The position numbers and the translations under genes are program-made. DNA of 64,000 nt from Stutzerimonas nitrititolerans (GTDB lineage: Bacteria; Pseudomonadota; Gammaproteobacteria; Pseudomonadales; Pseudomonadaceae). Below, in pieces: positions 55,945-64,000 of this stretch (positions are counted from its first letter, which is position 1; the number at the start of each line of letters is the position of its first letter). The notes under the pieces are model-generated. The model was not told the DNA's origin and searched no databases. It saw only the letters and a program-made list of their open reading frames with translations. The DNA is taken from positions 1 through 64,000 of the forward strand of contig NZ_RFFL01000018.1 in the NCBI RefSeq assembly GCF_003696285.1, read 5' to 3'.

Positions 55945-57948
55945 ATGAGTTATCAGGTTCTAGCCCGAAAATGGCGTCCGCGCTCGTTCCGCGAAATGGT
56001 CGGGCAGACGCACGTGCTCAAGGCCCTGATCAACGCGCTGGACAGCCAGCGCCTGCACCACGCCTACCTGTTCACCGGCACACGCGGGGTGGGCAAGACC
56101 ACCATCGCGCGGATCATCGCCAAGTGTCTGAACTGCGAAACCGGCGTCAGCTCCACGCCTTGTGGACAGTGCTCGGTATGCCGTGAGATCGACGAAGGCC
56201 GTTTCGTCGACCTGATCGAAGTCGACGCCGCGAGCCGCACCAAGGTCGAAGACACCCGCGAGCTGCTGGACAACGTGCAGTACGCGCCCAGCCGCGGACG
56301 CTTCAAGGTCTACCTGATCGACGAAGTGCACATGCTCTCGTCGCACTCCTTCAACGCGCTGCTGAAGACGCTGGAAGAGCCGCCGCCGCACGTCAAGTTC
56401 CTGCTGGCCACCACCGATCCGCAGAAGCTGCCCGTCACCATCCTTTCGCGTTGCCTGCAGTTCTCGCTGAAGAACATGCCGCCGGAAAGGGTGGTCGAGC
56501 ACCTGACCCATGTGCTGGGGGCGGAAAACGTACCCTTCGAGCCGGATGCGCTCTGGCTGCTCGGCCGCGCCGCCGACGGCTCGATGCGCGATGCCATGAG
56601 CCTGACCGACCAGGCGATCGCCTTTGGCGAGGGCAAGGTGCTCGCCGAGGACGTGCGCAGCATGCTCGGCACCCTGGATCATGGCCAGGTCTATGGCGTG
56701 TTGCAGGCATTGCTGGAAGGCGATGCCCGTGCCTTGCTGGAGGCGGTGCGACATCTGGCGGAGCAGGGCCCCGACTGGGGCGGAGTGCTGGCCGAGATAC
56801 TCAATGTGCTGCACCGTGTCGCCATCGCCCAGGCGTTGCCCGAGGCGGTGGACAACGGCCAGGGCGATCGCGAACGCGTGCTGGCGCTGGCCCAGGCGCT
56901 GCCCGCCGAAGACGTACAGTTCTACTACCAGATGGGCCTGATCGGCCGCCGCGATCTGCCGTTGGCGCCCGACCCGCGCAGCGGTTTCGAGATGGTTCTG
57001 CTGCGGATGCTCGCGTTTCGTCCGGCCGGTGATGAAAGCGCACCACGAACACCCCTAAAGAGCCTTGGAATCAGCCCGGCCACGACTGATTCCGAAGCGG
57101 CACCGGTGGCCGCCAGGCCTGCCGCCCCGGTCGCTGCGGCAGCACCGCCGCCAGTGCCGGTAGTCGAGCCGGTTGTCACCGCTGCGGCACCGGTGACACC
57201 AGCTGCTGCGCCGGTCATGTCGCAGCCAGCGGTCGTTGCCGAGCAGCCGGCACCGCAATCGGCCTCCGATACAGTGGCCCCGCCCATCGATCTTCCTTGG
57301 GAAGAGCCTGCGGCTCCGGCAGTGGCGGTCGCAGAATCCGCGCAGGCTACGCCGGGCGAGGCACTCGCCGAATTGCCCGAGCCTTCCGTCGCGGTGGTGC
57401 CAGCCGACGACTACGACGATGATGAGCCGCCACTGAGCGACGAGGATTATTTCGAAGCCGAAACCCAGGCCGAGGTCTATCTGCACGGTCTGGACGAGGC
57501 TCAGGCCGAAACGTCGACTGCCGAACCGGAGCCTGCCATGGAGCCGGCTACCGGTTTGGCGGCCGAATGGCAAGACATCTATCTCAAGCTTGGTCTGTCC
57601 GGCCTGACCGGCAGCATCGCCTCGAACTGCACGCTGATTTCGGTCGAGGACGATCGCTGGCTGATGCACCTGGACCCTGCGCAGAGCGCCTTGTTCAACG
57701 CAACGCAGCAGCGGCGTCTGAACGATGCGCTCAGCCAGTATCACGGCCGAACGTTGCAGTTGGTGATCGAACTGGAAAGGCCTCGGCAGGAGACTCCGGC
57801 CCAGGCCGCGGCTCGGCGGCGTGCGGAGCGGCAGCGAGCGGCGGAGCAGTCGATTCAATCCGATCCGGTCGTCCAGCAACTGATGGAACAGTTCGCGGCG
57901 GTTATACGCGAAGGCACCATCGAACCCGTAGAACATTCCGAACCCTGA
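55945..57948 (+). CDS. dnaX: DNA polymerase III subunits gamma/tau
   Basis: The clamp-loader ATPase. The 667-residue protein has the P-loop [11 protein letters not shown] (about 44-54), a zinc module with Cys63, Cys73, Cys76 and Cys79, LIDEVHML as Walker B, and sensor 1 LLATTDPQK. An Ala/Pro/Val-rich linker (about 380-450) leads to the C-terminal tau region that binds polymerase and helicase. I saw no A-AAA-AAG slippage site near the end of the conserved part. It heads dnaX-ybaB-recR. Confidence 0.97.
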   Translation: MSYQVLARKWRPRSFREMVGQTHVLKALINALDSQRLHHAYLFTGTRGVGKTTIARIIAKCLNCETGVSSTPCGQCSVCREIDEGRFVDLIEVDAASRTKVEDTRELLDNVQYAPSRGRFKVYLIDEVHMLSSHSFNALLKTLEEPPPHVKFLLATTDPQKLPVTILSRCLQFSLKNMPPERVVEHLTHVLGAENVPFEPDALWLLGRAADGSMRDAMSLTDQAIAFGEGKVLAEDVRSMLGTLDHGQVYGVLQALLEGDARALLEAVRHLAEQGPDWGGVLAEILNVLHRVAIAQALPEAVDNGQGDRERVLALAQALPAEDVQFYYQMGLIGRRDLPLAPDPRSGFEMVLLRMLAFRPAGDESAPRTPLKSLGISPATTDSEAAPVAARPAAPVAAAAPPPVPVVEPVVTAAAPVTPAAAPVMSQPAVVAEQPAPQSASDTVAPPIDLPWEEPAAPAVAVAESAQATPGEALAELPEPSVAVVPADDYDDDEPPLSDEDYFEAETQAEVYLHGLDEAQAETSTAEPEPAMEPATGLAAEWQDIYLKLGLSGLTGSIASNCTLISVEDDRWLMHLDPAQSALFNATQQRRLNDALSQYHGRTLQLVIELERPRQETPAQAAARRRAERQRAAEQSIQSDPVVQQLMEQFAAVIREGTIEPVEHSEP

Positions 57949-57968
57949 TTGACCCCGAGGTGATTTCC

Positions 57969-58295
57969 ATGATGAAAGGTGGCATGGCCGGCCTGATGAA
58001 GCAGGCGCAGCAGATGCAGGAAAAGATGCAGAAGATGCAGGAAGAGCTGGCGAACGCCGAAGTGACCGGCCAGTCCGGTGCCGGCCTGGTCAGCGTGGTG
58101 ATGAATGGTCGCCACGACGTCAAACGCGTCAGTCTCGATGACAGTCTGATGCAGGAAGACAAGGACATCCTCGAAGACCTGATCGCTGCCGCCGTGAACG
58201 ATGCGGTGCGCAAGATCGAGGCGAACAGCCAGGAAAAAATGGCCGGCATGACCGCTGGCATGCAGCTCCCCCCAGGCTTCAAGATGCCTTTCTAA
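57969..58295 (+). CDS. ybaB: YbaB/EbfC nucleoid-associated protein
   Basis: The 108-residue DNA-binding protein has the Met/Gln-rich helix [20 protein letters not shown], the central [18 protein letters not shown] and the tail LPPGFKMPF, all typical. It starts 20 bp after dnaX. A longer frame back into dnaX is an out-of-frame shadow. The dnaX-ybaB-recR order is conserved widely in proteobacteria. Confidence 0.96.
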   Translation: MMKGGMAGLMKQAQQMQEKMQKMQEELANAEVTGQSGAGLVSVVMNGRHDVKRVSLDDSLMQEDKDILEDLIAAAVNDAVRKIEANSQEKMAGMTAGMQLPPGFKMPF

Positions 58296-58446
58296 AACGG
58301 GCCGCCCAAGCGACGCGCATGGCTGCGTCGCTCGCAGGCGCGGGCACGCGCAGTAGACTTCGGTGCCCACGCCTCCTCGTGCCTTGCCTGCACGCCGCCT
58401 TAACGCCCTTTGCTCCGTTTCCTTTTTTCAATAACGACATCTATTT

Positions 58447-59046
58447 ATGAGCTTCAGTCCCCTCATCCGCCAACTCATCGATGCCCTGCGGATTCTCCCC
58501 GGCGTCGGGCAGAAGACGGCGCAGCGCATGGCCCTGCAGATGCTGGAACGCGATCGCAGTGGTGGTCTGCGCCTGGCGCAGGCACTCAGCCGCGCCATGG
58601 CGGAGGTGGGGTATTGCCAGCAGTGCCGGACGCTGAGCGAAGAGGAGCTGTGCCCGCAGTGCGCCGATCCACGCCGTGACGATAGCCTGCTGTGCATCGT
58701 GCAAAGCCCGGTGGATGTCTTCGCGGTCGAGCAGACCGGCTTCCGCGGTCGCTATTTCGTGCTCAAGGGGCATCTGTCGCCCCTCGACGGTCTCGGCCCG
58801 GAGGCCATCGGTATTCCGGAATTGCTGGCGCGAGTCGCTGCAGGTTCGTTCAGCGAAGTGATCCTCGCCACCAACCCGACCGTGGAAGGTGAAGCCACCG
58901 CCCACTACATCGCGCAACTGCTGATCCCCAAGGGCCTGACCCTCAGCCGTATCGCCCATGGCGTACCGCTGGGCGGCGAGCTGGATCTCGTCGACGGCGG
59001 AACCCTGGCTCATGCATTGGCCGGGCGCAAGACCATCAGTCTCTAG
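58447..59046 (+). CDS. recR: Recombination mediator RecR
   Basis: With RecF and RecO it loads RecA on gapped DNA. The 199-residue protein has a helix-hairpin-helix start ([24 protein letters not shown]), a four-Cys zinc finger ([22 protein letters not shown]) and a Toprim domain. The stop TAG begins a repeat of the stop-codon family. It lies 151 bp after ybaB. Confidence 0.97.
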   Translation: MSFSPLIRQLIDALRILPGVGQKTAQRMALQMLERDRSGGLRLAQALSRAMAEVGYCQQCRTLSEEELCPQCADPRRDDSLLCIVQSPVDVFAVEQTGFRGRYFVLKGHLSPLDGLGPEAIGIPELLARVAAGSFSEVILATNPTVEGEATAHYIAQLLIPKGLTLSRIAHGVPLGGELDLVDGGTLAHALAGRKTISL

Positions 59047-59167
59047 GGGCTGTTTCCGTTTCGTCGCACTCCGCGTTGCTGCGGCAAATGCCGCCAGGCC
59101 GGGCGGCGTTCCGCAAGGCGCGGGACGCATGCTCCGGCGCGGACGCGTACGAAACGGGAACAGACCT
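59044..59167 (+). repeat. Stop-codon repeat, copy 4 (after recR), 124 bp and more diverged
   Basis: It starts at the recR stop with TAGGGGCTGTTTCCGTTTCG and ends with ACGAAACGGGAACAGACCT (59149-59167). The arms pair with a few mismatches and one missing base. An inner hairpin GCGGCA/TGCCGC (59081-59086/59089-59094) is present. The remaining gap 59168-59343 holds the promoter region of the ABC importer. Confidence 0.85.
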
Positions 59168-59273
59168 AACGCAGCAGCGGCTCCGCTTATAACCGGTTAT
59201 GCGGGTCATATGGCAACGCGACGGGTGCGAATGACCTACGAGATCGTGTAAAGTTCTAAGCCAATGACGATAA

Positions 59274-59309
59274 ATAACCAAAAAGAATAATGTGCTTTCT
59301 TTTGGTTAT
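59274..59309 (+). promoter_or_regulatory. Inverted repeat ahead of the ABC importer operon
   Basis: ATAACCAAAA (59274-59283) and TTTTGGTTAT (59300-59309) are perfect 10-bp arms 16 bp apart in an AT-rich stretch, 35-70 bp ahead of the binding-protein start. The right arm overlaps TATAAG (59306-59311), a possible -10 box, so a bound regulator could block the promoter. Which regulator is unknown. Confidence 0.5.
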
Positions 59310-59343
59310 AAGGTCTCGGCGAAGCGTGCACGTGAGGTAGAAG

Positions 59344-60333
59344 ATGAAGGCAAGGCTCTGGCTGGTTCCCGCTCTGTTGCTGCTGAGCGCGGTCGCGCAG
59401 GCGCAGGAAAAATTCAAGGTTGGCTATATTCGCGTGATGGACGACGCCCAGGCGATGGTCGCCCATGAGGCGAAGCTGTACGAGAAGCATGGCCTGGATG
59501 TCGAACTGGTCGAATTCAGCTCAGGCACGGATTTGATCAAGGCCATCGTCGGTGGGCAGCTGGATACCGGTGTCCTCGGCTTCACCAACGCGGTTGCCTG
59601 GGCCTCCAAGGGCGCCGACCTGAAGGTGGTCGGGGGCGCACAGCAGGGCTATCACTCGATCCTGGTGCGTAACGAAACCGGCATCGAAGACGTCGCGGGC
59701 CTCAAGGGTCACAGCCTGGCTTCTCAGCGCGAGGGCAGCACCGCCGATTCGGTACTGCGTGGTGTGACCCTGAAATCCGCCGGGCTGCAGCCCAGCGATG
59801 TGAATATCATGGGCGTCAGTCCGGCGGTTGCCGTGCAGTCGCTGGTGTCCGGTCGGGTCGATGCGGCTTTCCTGTTCGAACCCTATGACCGCATCGCCCA
59901 GTTGGTGGCGCCGGTCAAGCAGATCTACGAGATCGGCGAAGTCTGGCCGTTCCCCTGCATGGTGGTGATCACCTCGGGCGAGACCCTGGCCAAGCGCAAG
60001 GATGCCGTCTGGAAATCCCTCGATGCCCAGCGTGATGCCATCGAATTGTTGGAGAACCAGCCGGCCGAAGCGGCCAAGCTGATCGCCGATTATTTCATCG
60101 CCGAGCCGACACTGAAGACCCTGGAGCGCGGCGAGCTGCCCCGCGAAGTGGTGATCGAGGAAGCCATCGCGACCCAGGACTTCACCGCCAAACTGGACGA
60201 TGCCGACCTGGCGCGTATCCAGGAACTGGCCGATATCCTTCAGGAGCTGGGTTCGCTGAAAACCCGCGACGGCAAGCCGTTCGATACCAGCGCGATCCTG
60301 GATCTGTCCTGGCAGGACGCACGCGAACTCTAA
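59344..60333 (+). CDS. Periplasmic binding protein of a nitrate/sulfonate/taurine-type ABC importer
   Basis: The 329-residue protein has a signal peptide ending AVAQAQE. It then has a type 2 periplasmic-binding fold of the SsuA/TauA/ThiY group: FKVGYIRVMDDAQAMVAHEAKLYEKHGLDVELVEFSSGTDLIKAI, and the central LKGHSLASQREGSTADSVLRGVTLKSAGL. The substrate cannot be assigned; candidates are sulfonates, thiamine precursors or similar small molecules. It starts an operon with ATPase, permease and a second binding-type protein. Confidence 0.9.
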   Translation: MKARLWLVPALLLLSAVAQAQEKFKVGYIRVMDDAQAMVAHEAKLYEKHGLDVELVEFSSGTDLIKAIVGGQLDTGVLGFTNAVAWASKGADLKVVGGAQQGYHSILVRNETGIEDVAGLKGHSLASQREGSTADSVLRGVTLKSAGLQPSDVNIMGVSPAVAVQSLVSGRVDAAFLFEPYDRIAQLVAPVKQIYEIGEVWPFPCMVVITSGETLAKRKDAVWKSLDAQRDAIELLENQPAEAAKLIADYFIAEPTLKTLERGELPREVVIEEAIATQDFTAKLDDADLARIQELADILQELGSLKTRDGKPFDTSAILDLSWQDAREL

Positions 60334-60419
60334 TACGGAACAATTACCCTTTGCCCGGCCACGTGCTGGGCAGCTTTCATTCTGCCGGCTGCTGCCGGTG
60401 AAGTTCTTTCAGGTTTTTC

Positions 60420-61166
60420 ATGCAGCTCAGATTTGAAGAAGTAGACAAGCGCTTCGGGCAACTCGAAGTCATCAAGGGGTTCAATGGCGAGTTCGCCCAA
60501 GGCGAATTGGTGGCGCTGGTCGGGCCTTCCGGTTGCGGCAAGTCGACCCTGCTGCACCTGGTGGCCGGGCTGGAAAACCCGAGCGCGGGCCGTGTGCTGG
60601 CCGATGGCAAGCCGATTCCGGGGCCGAGCCCGCGGCGCACGCTGGTGTTCCAGGAGCATGCGCTCTATCCCTGGCTGAGCCTGCAGGGCAACGTCGCCAT
60701 GGCGCTGGAGTTGCAGGGCGTGGCCAAGGCCAGTGCCTTCGAGCAGGCTGCGGCATGGTTGGCGCGGGTGAGTCTGGAAGGTTTCGAGCACTATTATCCG
60801 CATCAGGTTTCCGGTGGCATGCGCCAGCGTACGGCGTTGGCGCGGGCTTTCATTGCCAAACCCGAGGTGCTGTTGCTCGATGAGCCTTTCGGTGCGCTGG
60901 ATGCGCTGACCCGCATGGCACTGCAGGATGTGCTGCTGGAGCTGATCAAGGAGCACCAGCCCACCGTGTTGCTGGTGACCCACGATGTCGATGAGGCGTT
61001 GTACCTGGCCGATCATGTGCTGGTGTTCAGTCCGCGCCCGGCACGCGTGTTGAAGACCTTCAACTTCACCCATTGCGAGAAGAGCCACGACCTCACTGCG
61101 TTCGCCACCGAGCGCACCGAGATCCTTCGCCTGCTGGGCATCAAGACGGAGGTTGCACAGGCATGA
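60420..61166 (+). CDS. ABC importer ATPase (SsuB/TauB type)
   Basis: The 248-residue ATPase has Walker A GPSGCGKSTLLH, Q-loop VFQEHALYPW, signature VSGGMRQRTALARAF, Walker B VLLLDEPFGALD and the His switch LLVTHDVDEAL. Its stop overlaps the permease start by 4 bp, confirming the operon. Confidence 0.94.
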   Translation: MQLRFEEVDKRFGQLEVIKGFNGEFAQGELVALVGPSGCGKSTLLHLVAGLENPSAGRVLADGKPIPGPSPRRTLVFQEHALYPWLSLQGNVAMALELQGVAKASAFEQAAAWLARVSLEGFEHYYPHQVSGGMRQRTALARAFIAKPEVLLLDEPFGALDALTRMALQDVLLELIKEHQPTVLLVTHDVDEALYLADHVLVFSPRPARVLKTFNFTHCEKSHDLTAFATERTEILRLLGIKTEVAQA

Positions 61167-61936
61167 GCCAGCCTCGTCGTCTTACCGGACCCAAGAAATA
61201 CCTCGCCGTAGCGCTGGCGGTCCTGTTCATCCTGTTGATCTGGCAGGCCGCGGCCTGGAGCCTGCCGTCGTTCCTGATGCCGGGAATCCCCACGGTGCTC
61301 GAACGGCTGTTCGCCACGGTGCAAGAACCGCAGTTTCGCGAAGGCCTGTACGGCAGCATGAGTCGCCTCGGCAGTGGCTACAGCTTCGCGTTGCTGTTCG
61401 GCATAGGCTTCGGCCTGGTCGGCGGGGTGCTGTTCTTCTTTCGCGAAATCCTGCGCTCGGCCATCGTCATTCTGCAGTCGATTCCCTCGATCGCCTGGGT
61501 GCCGCTGTTCCTCATCGTCATGGGTTTCGGCAACCTGCCGATCATCGTGGTGGTGGCGCTGGCGGCATTCTTCCCCATGGCGCTGTCGGTGATGAACGCC
61601 ACCGAAAGCGTGCAGCCGGTGCATGTGTCGGCCGCGCGGGTGATGGGTGCTTCGCGCTGGCAGCTGCTGCGCCGCGTCTACCTGCCGGCGGTAATGCCGG
61701 AGTTGATCACCGGTGCCCAGCTGGCCTTCGGCAACGCCTGGCGGGCGCTGATTTCCGCCGAGATGCTGATCGGCTTCGGTCAGGGACTCGGGCGTTCACT
61801 GGCATATTCCGGCGAGATCGCCGACATGAGCGGCGTGATGATGAACATCCTGGTGATCGCCATCCTCGCCACGCTGATCGATCAGGTGGTGCTGGAAAAA
61901 TTCAAGCAACGGATGCTGCGTTACCAATACGTCTGA
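61163..61936 (+). CDS. ABC importer permease (SsuC/TauC type)
   Basis: The 257-residue protein has six membrane segments and the permease loop GASRWQLLRRVYLPAVMPELITG that contacts the ATPase. The start MSQPRRLTGPKK overlaps the ATPase stop (ATGA). It is the membrane channel of the importer. Confidence 0.93.
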   Translation: MSQPRRLTGPKKYLAVALAVLFILLIWQAAAWSLPSFLMPGIPTVLERLFATVQEPQFREGLYGSMSRLGSGYSFALLFGIGFGLVGGVLFFFREILRSAIVILQSIPSIAWVPLFLIVMGFGNLPIIVVVALAAFFPMALSVMNATESVQPVHVSAARVMGASRWQLLRRVYLPAVMPELITGAQLAFGNAWRALISAEMLIGFGQGLGRSLAYSGEIADMSGVMMNILVIAILATLIDQVVLEKFKQRMLRYQYV

Positions 61937-61946
61937 GGTTCTCGCC

Positions 61947-62642
61947 ATGCGCGCATTGCCGTTTCTCGCCTTGCTATCGGCCCTGCTGGCGCCGGGCCTG
62001 GCGTGCGCCGAGCCGTTGCGCGCTGCCTTGCCCGAATATCGCGTGCTGTCCAGCAGCGAAAGCGAGAGCTTCGAGCCGGCATTGTTGCAGGCACTGGCTG
62101 AATCCCTGGAAGAGACGGTGGACGTTGCGGAGCGCTCCGAGGCTGCCGACCTGCAGTTGGGCCCGGCGAAGGTCGGGCCGGTCTACTACCAGGCCGTACC
62201 GGCTGCCCTGACGGCCAACCAAGGCGGCGCCGTCGATTGGCCGCAACTGCGGGGGCAGCCCTTCTGCATCGCCGTTGCAAGCCCTTATACGCAGTTCATC
62301 GTGCAGCGCTTCGGTGCGCAACCACGCGAATACCCCAGCGCCGCCCATGCGCTGATCGGCCTCAAGCTCGGTGAGTGCAGGGCAGTGGTCGACGACCATC
62401 GCCTGCTCGCCGAGATGGCCAAACTGCCCGAATGGCGGCGCTACAACACCTTGCTGCCTGCCTTGCCGGACGCAGAGCAGGTGTTGCGCATCGGTACCGA
62501 GAACGGCGCATTAAGGGCGCGTGTCGATGCGCTGATCCAGGCCTGGGAAGGCGAGGGCAGGCTGGAGGAGCTGGTTCAGTTCTGGATTGATGAGGTCGCG
62601 TTCCAGGCCTATGTGCTGGCCGATACCCTGGATTGCCATTGA
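61947..62642 (+). CDS. Second periplasmic binding-type protein of the importer operon (SBP family 3 fold)
   Basis: The 231-residue protein has a signal peptide (to about LACAEP) and a pattern like amino-acid-type solute-binding proteins: LRAALPEYRVLSSSESESFEPALLQALAESL, later LRGQPFCIAVASPYTQF, LIGLKLGECRAVVDD, and a C-terminal helical end. It begins 10 bp after the permease gene. Its family differs from that of the first binding protein. It may be an accessory receptor or a sensor subunit. Confidence 0.78.
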   Translation: MRALPFLALLSALLAPGLACAEPLRAALPEYRVLSSSESESFEPALLQALAESLEETVDVAERSEAADLQLGPAKVGPVYYQAVPAALTANQGGAVDWPQLRGQPFCIAVASPYTQFIVQRFGAQPREYPSAAHALIGLKLGECRAVVDDHRLLAEMAKLPEWRRYNTLLPALPDAEQVLRIGTENGALRARVDALIQAWEGEGRLEELVQFWIDEVAFQAYVLADTLDCH

Positions 62643-62968
62643 GCCAAGGACATCGATGATCGAGCCTGGGCGGAGCCGCCGATAAGCCTTCCTTGTGCGT
62701 CTGTATCGAAACCAGTCGACACGCCAATGACAAAACCCTGAAAACGACCTTGCGTCCAGCGCTTAGGACGGTGGTACGATCCGTCGGTCGTTTCCCTGCA
62801 TGGCATCCGATGGGGCCGGCTCGCACCGATGGCTCGTATATGTAGCCGAGCCTGAGAGCATGGATCGATTCTGCCTGGCGATTGCGTACCTTCGCGCCGC
62901 GCTCGCTAGCCGTGCACTCGACTCACCAAGGCCAGGATGTCTGGAACAAACAATAAAGGGTGTCTCGA
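62643..62968 (+). promoter_or_regulatory. Leader region of the alanine/glycine symporter gene
   Basis: No gene was found in these 326 bases. TACGAT at 62774-62779 with a preceding TGG could be an extended -10. I looked for a glycine riboswitch, which would suit the downstream gene, and did not recognise its conserved core. Confidence 0.35.
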
Positions 62969-64000
62969 ATGGAATTGCTGAATAACCTCGTCAATAGCGT
63001 CAACGGCCTCGTCTGGGGCCCGCCCATGCTGGTGCTGATTCTGGGCACCGGTTTCATACTGATGATCCTCCTCAAATTCATGCCGTTGCGCCGTCTGGGC
63101 ACTGGCTTCGCCTATATATGGCGAGGCCGTGACAAGGGTGATGAGACGACAGGCGAGATCAGCCCCTTCCAGGCGCTGATGACCTGCCTGGCGGCTACCG
63201 TCGGTACCGGCAATATTGCCGGTGTCGCTACCGCCATCTTCCTCGGCGGGCCGGGTGCGCTGTTCTGGATGTGGTGCACCGCGCTGGTGGGCATGGCCAC
63301 CAAGTACTGCGAAGTGGTACTGGCCGTGCATTACCGTGAGAAGGACGACCGCGGCGAGCATGTCGGCGGGCCGATGTACGCCATCAAGAACGGCCTGGGC
63401 AAGAAGTGGCTCTGGCTGGGCGGCGCCTTCGCCATCTTCGGCGGACTGGCCGGTTTCGGCATCGGCAACATGGTGCAGGTCAACAGCATGGCCCATGCGC
63501 TGCAGACGACGTTCAACGTGCCACTCTGGGTTACCGGGTTGGCGACCATGGTAGTCGTGGGGCTGGTCATCCTCGGCGGCATCAAGCGTATCGGCAAGGT
63601 CGCGGCGGCATTGGTGCCCTTCATGTGCGTGGCGTACATCATCGCCGGGATCGTGGTGCTGGTGGTCAACGTCGATGCGATCCCCACCGCCTTCAATCTG
63701 ATCTTCACCCATGCCTTCACGCCGATCGCTGCCACTGGTGGCTTCGCTGGCGCTGCGGTCATGGCAGCGATCCGTTTCGGTGTGGCGCGCGGCATCTTCT
63801 CCAACGAGGCGGGTCTCGGGACGGCTGGTATCGCCCAGGCGGCCGGCACCACCACCAGTTCGGTGCGCTCCGGCATCATCGGCATGATGGGTACCTTCAT
63901 CGACACCATCATCATCTGTTCGATAACAGGTCTCGCCATCATCTGTTCGGGGGTCTGGACCAGCGGTGAAAGTGGTGCGGCATTGTCGGCAGCTGCGTTC
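62969..64000 (+). CDS. Sodium:alanine/glycine symporter (AGCS family), partial at the window end
   Basis: 344 residues are visible, with no stop before the right edge. The protein has about nine membrane segments so far and the AGCS signatures ATVGTGNIAGVATAIFLGGPGALFWMW, GGPMYAIKNGLGKKW and ARGIFSNEAGLGTAGIAQAAGTT. It imports alanine or glycine with sodium. The ATG at 62969 follows AAAGGGTG. Full members have about 450-480 residues, so roughly a quarter lies outside. Confidence 0.94.
   Translation, partial: MELLNNLVNSVNGLVWGPPMLVLILGTGFILMILLKFMPLRRLGTGFAYIWRGRDKGDETTGEISPFQALMTCLAATVGTGNIAGVATAIFLGGPGALFWMWCTALVGMATKYCEVVLAVHYREKDDRGEHVGGPMYAIKNGLGKKWLWLGGAFAIFGGLAGFGIGNMVQVNSMAHALQTTFNVPLWVTGLATMVVVGLVILGGIKRIGKVAAALVPFMCVAYIIAGIVVLVVNVDAIPTAFNLIFTHAFTPIAATGGFAGAAVMAAIRFGVARGIFSNEAGLGTAGIAQAAGTTTSSVRSGIIGMMGTFIDTIIICSITGLAIICSGVWTSGESGAALSAAAF

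Noticed and set aside
56945..57120. Programmed frameshift site making the short gamma form from dnaX
   Set aside because: No A-AAA-AAG or similar slippery heptamer was seen near the expected position.
62643..62968. Glycine riboswitch before the alanine/glycine symporter
   Set aside because: The gene would suit one, but I could not find the conserved core or paired aptamers.

Overview
The window is chromosomal DNA of a Pseudomonas. Almost every gene has a clear Pseudomonas counterpart, the GC content and codon use are typical, and the gene order falls into blocks known from that genus: tesA-ldt-oprI; DAHP synthase-cysB-cysH-thrH; opdH-tctCBA with tctDE; mtnA-gyrA-serC-pheA-hisC-tyrA/aroA-cmk-rpsA; folE-smr-prmB-aroC-mtnD-alkA-speE; dnaX-ybaB-recR. 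The species cannot be fixed from what is visible. No rRNA, tRNA, CRISPR array or prophage was seen. The only clear mobile DNA is the right end of an IS3-family element at the left edge, which has broken tesA.

Layout. 0-1 kb: IS3 remnant and the 3' part of tesA. 1-4.5 kb: small Cys-containing protein, L,D-transpeptidase, lipoprotein OprI, small acetyltransferase, DAHP synthase. 4.9-7.6 kb: cysB, cysH, thrH. 7.6-15.3 kb: a tripartite tricarboxylate uptake locus with porin, transporter and divergent two-component system. 15.3-23.2 kb: a probable siderophore-iron operon read leftwards: response regulator, sensor, TonB-dependent receptor, SAM methyltransferase, DUF3649, PepSY membrane protein, DUF3325. 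23.5-36 kb: mtnA, gyrA and a tightly coupled aromatic amino-acid/serine run ending in cmk and rpsA. 36-38.7 kb: MarR regulator, divergent aminotransferase and a GST. 38.8-50 kb: folate, translation, chorismate, methionine salvage, DNA repair and polyamine genes. 50-55.9 kb: RraB-like protein, a LysR/TauE pair, phnN, a MATE pump, pdxB. 55.9-59 kb: dnaX-ybaB-recR. 59.3-62.6 kb: a nitrate/sulfonate/taurine-type ABC importer with two binding proteins. From 62.97 kb: a sodium/alanine or glycine symporter running off the right edge.

The most notable points are these. (1) Four copies of an inverted-repeat element with arms like TAGGGTCTGTTSCCGTTTCG each begin exactly on the TAG stop codon of a gene (mtnA, the MarR gene, the aminotransferase, recR). 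One copy has grown to 266 bp with nested hairpins. (2) MtnA has Gly where the family has its catalytic Cys, and mtnB and mtnC are missing from their usual place beside mtnD, so methionine salvage may be decaying or rerouted. (3) GyrA carries Leu at position 83, the main quinolone-resistance position. (4) A methyltransferase with a C-terminal regulatory-type domain is embedded in the iron-uptake operon. (5) ihfB, which normally follows rpsA in Pseudomonas, is absent there, and a stop-codon repeat lies at the break.
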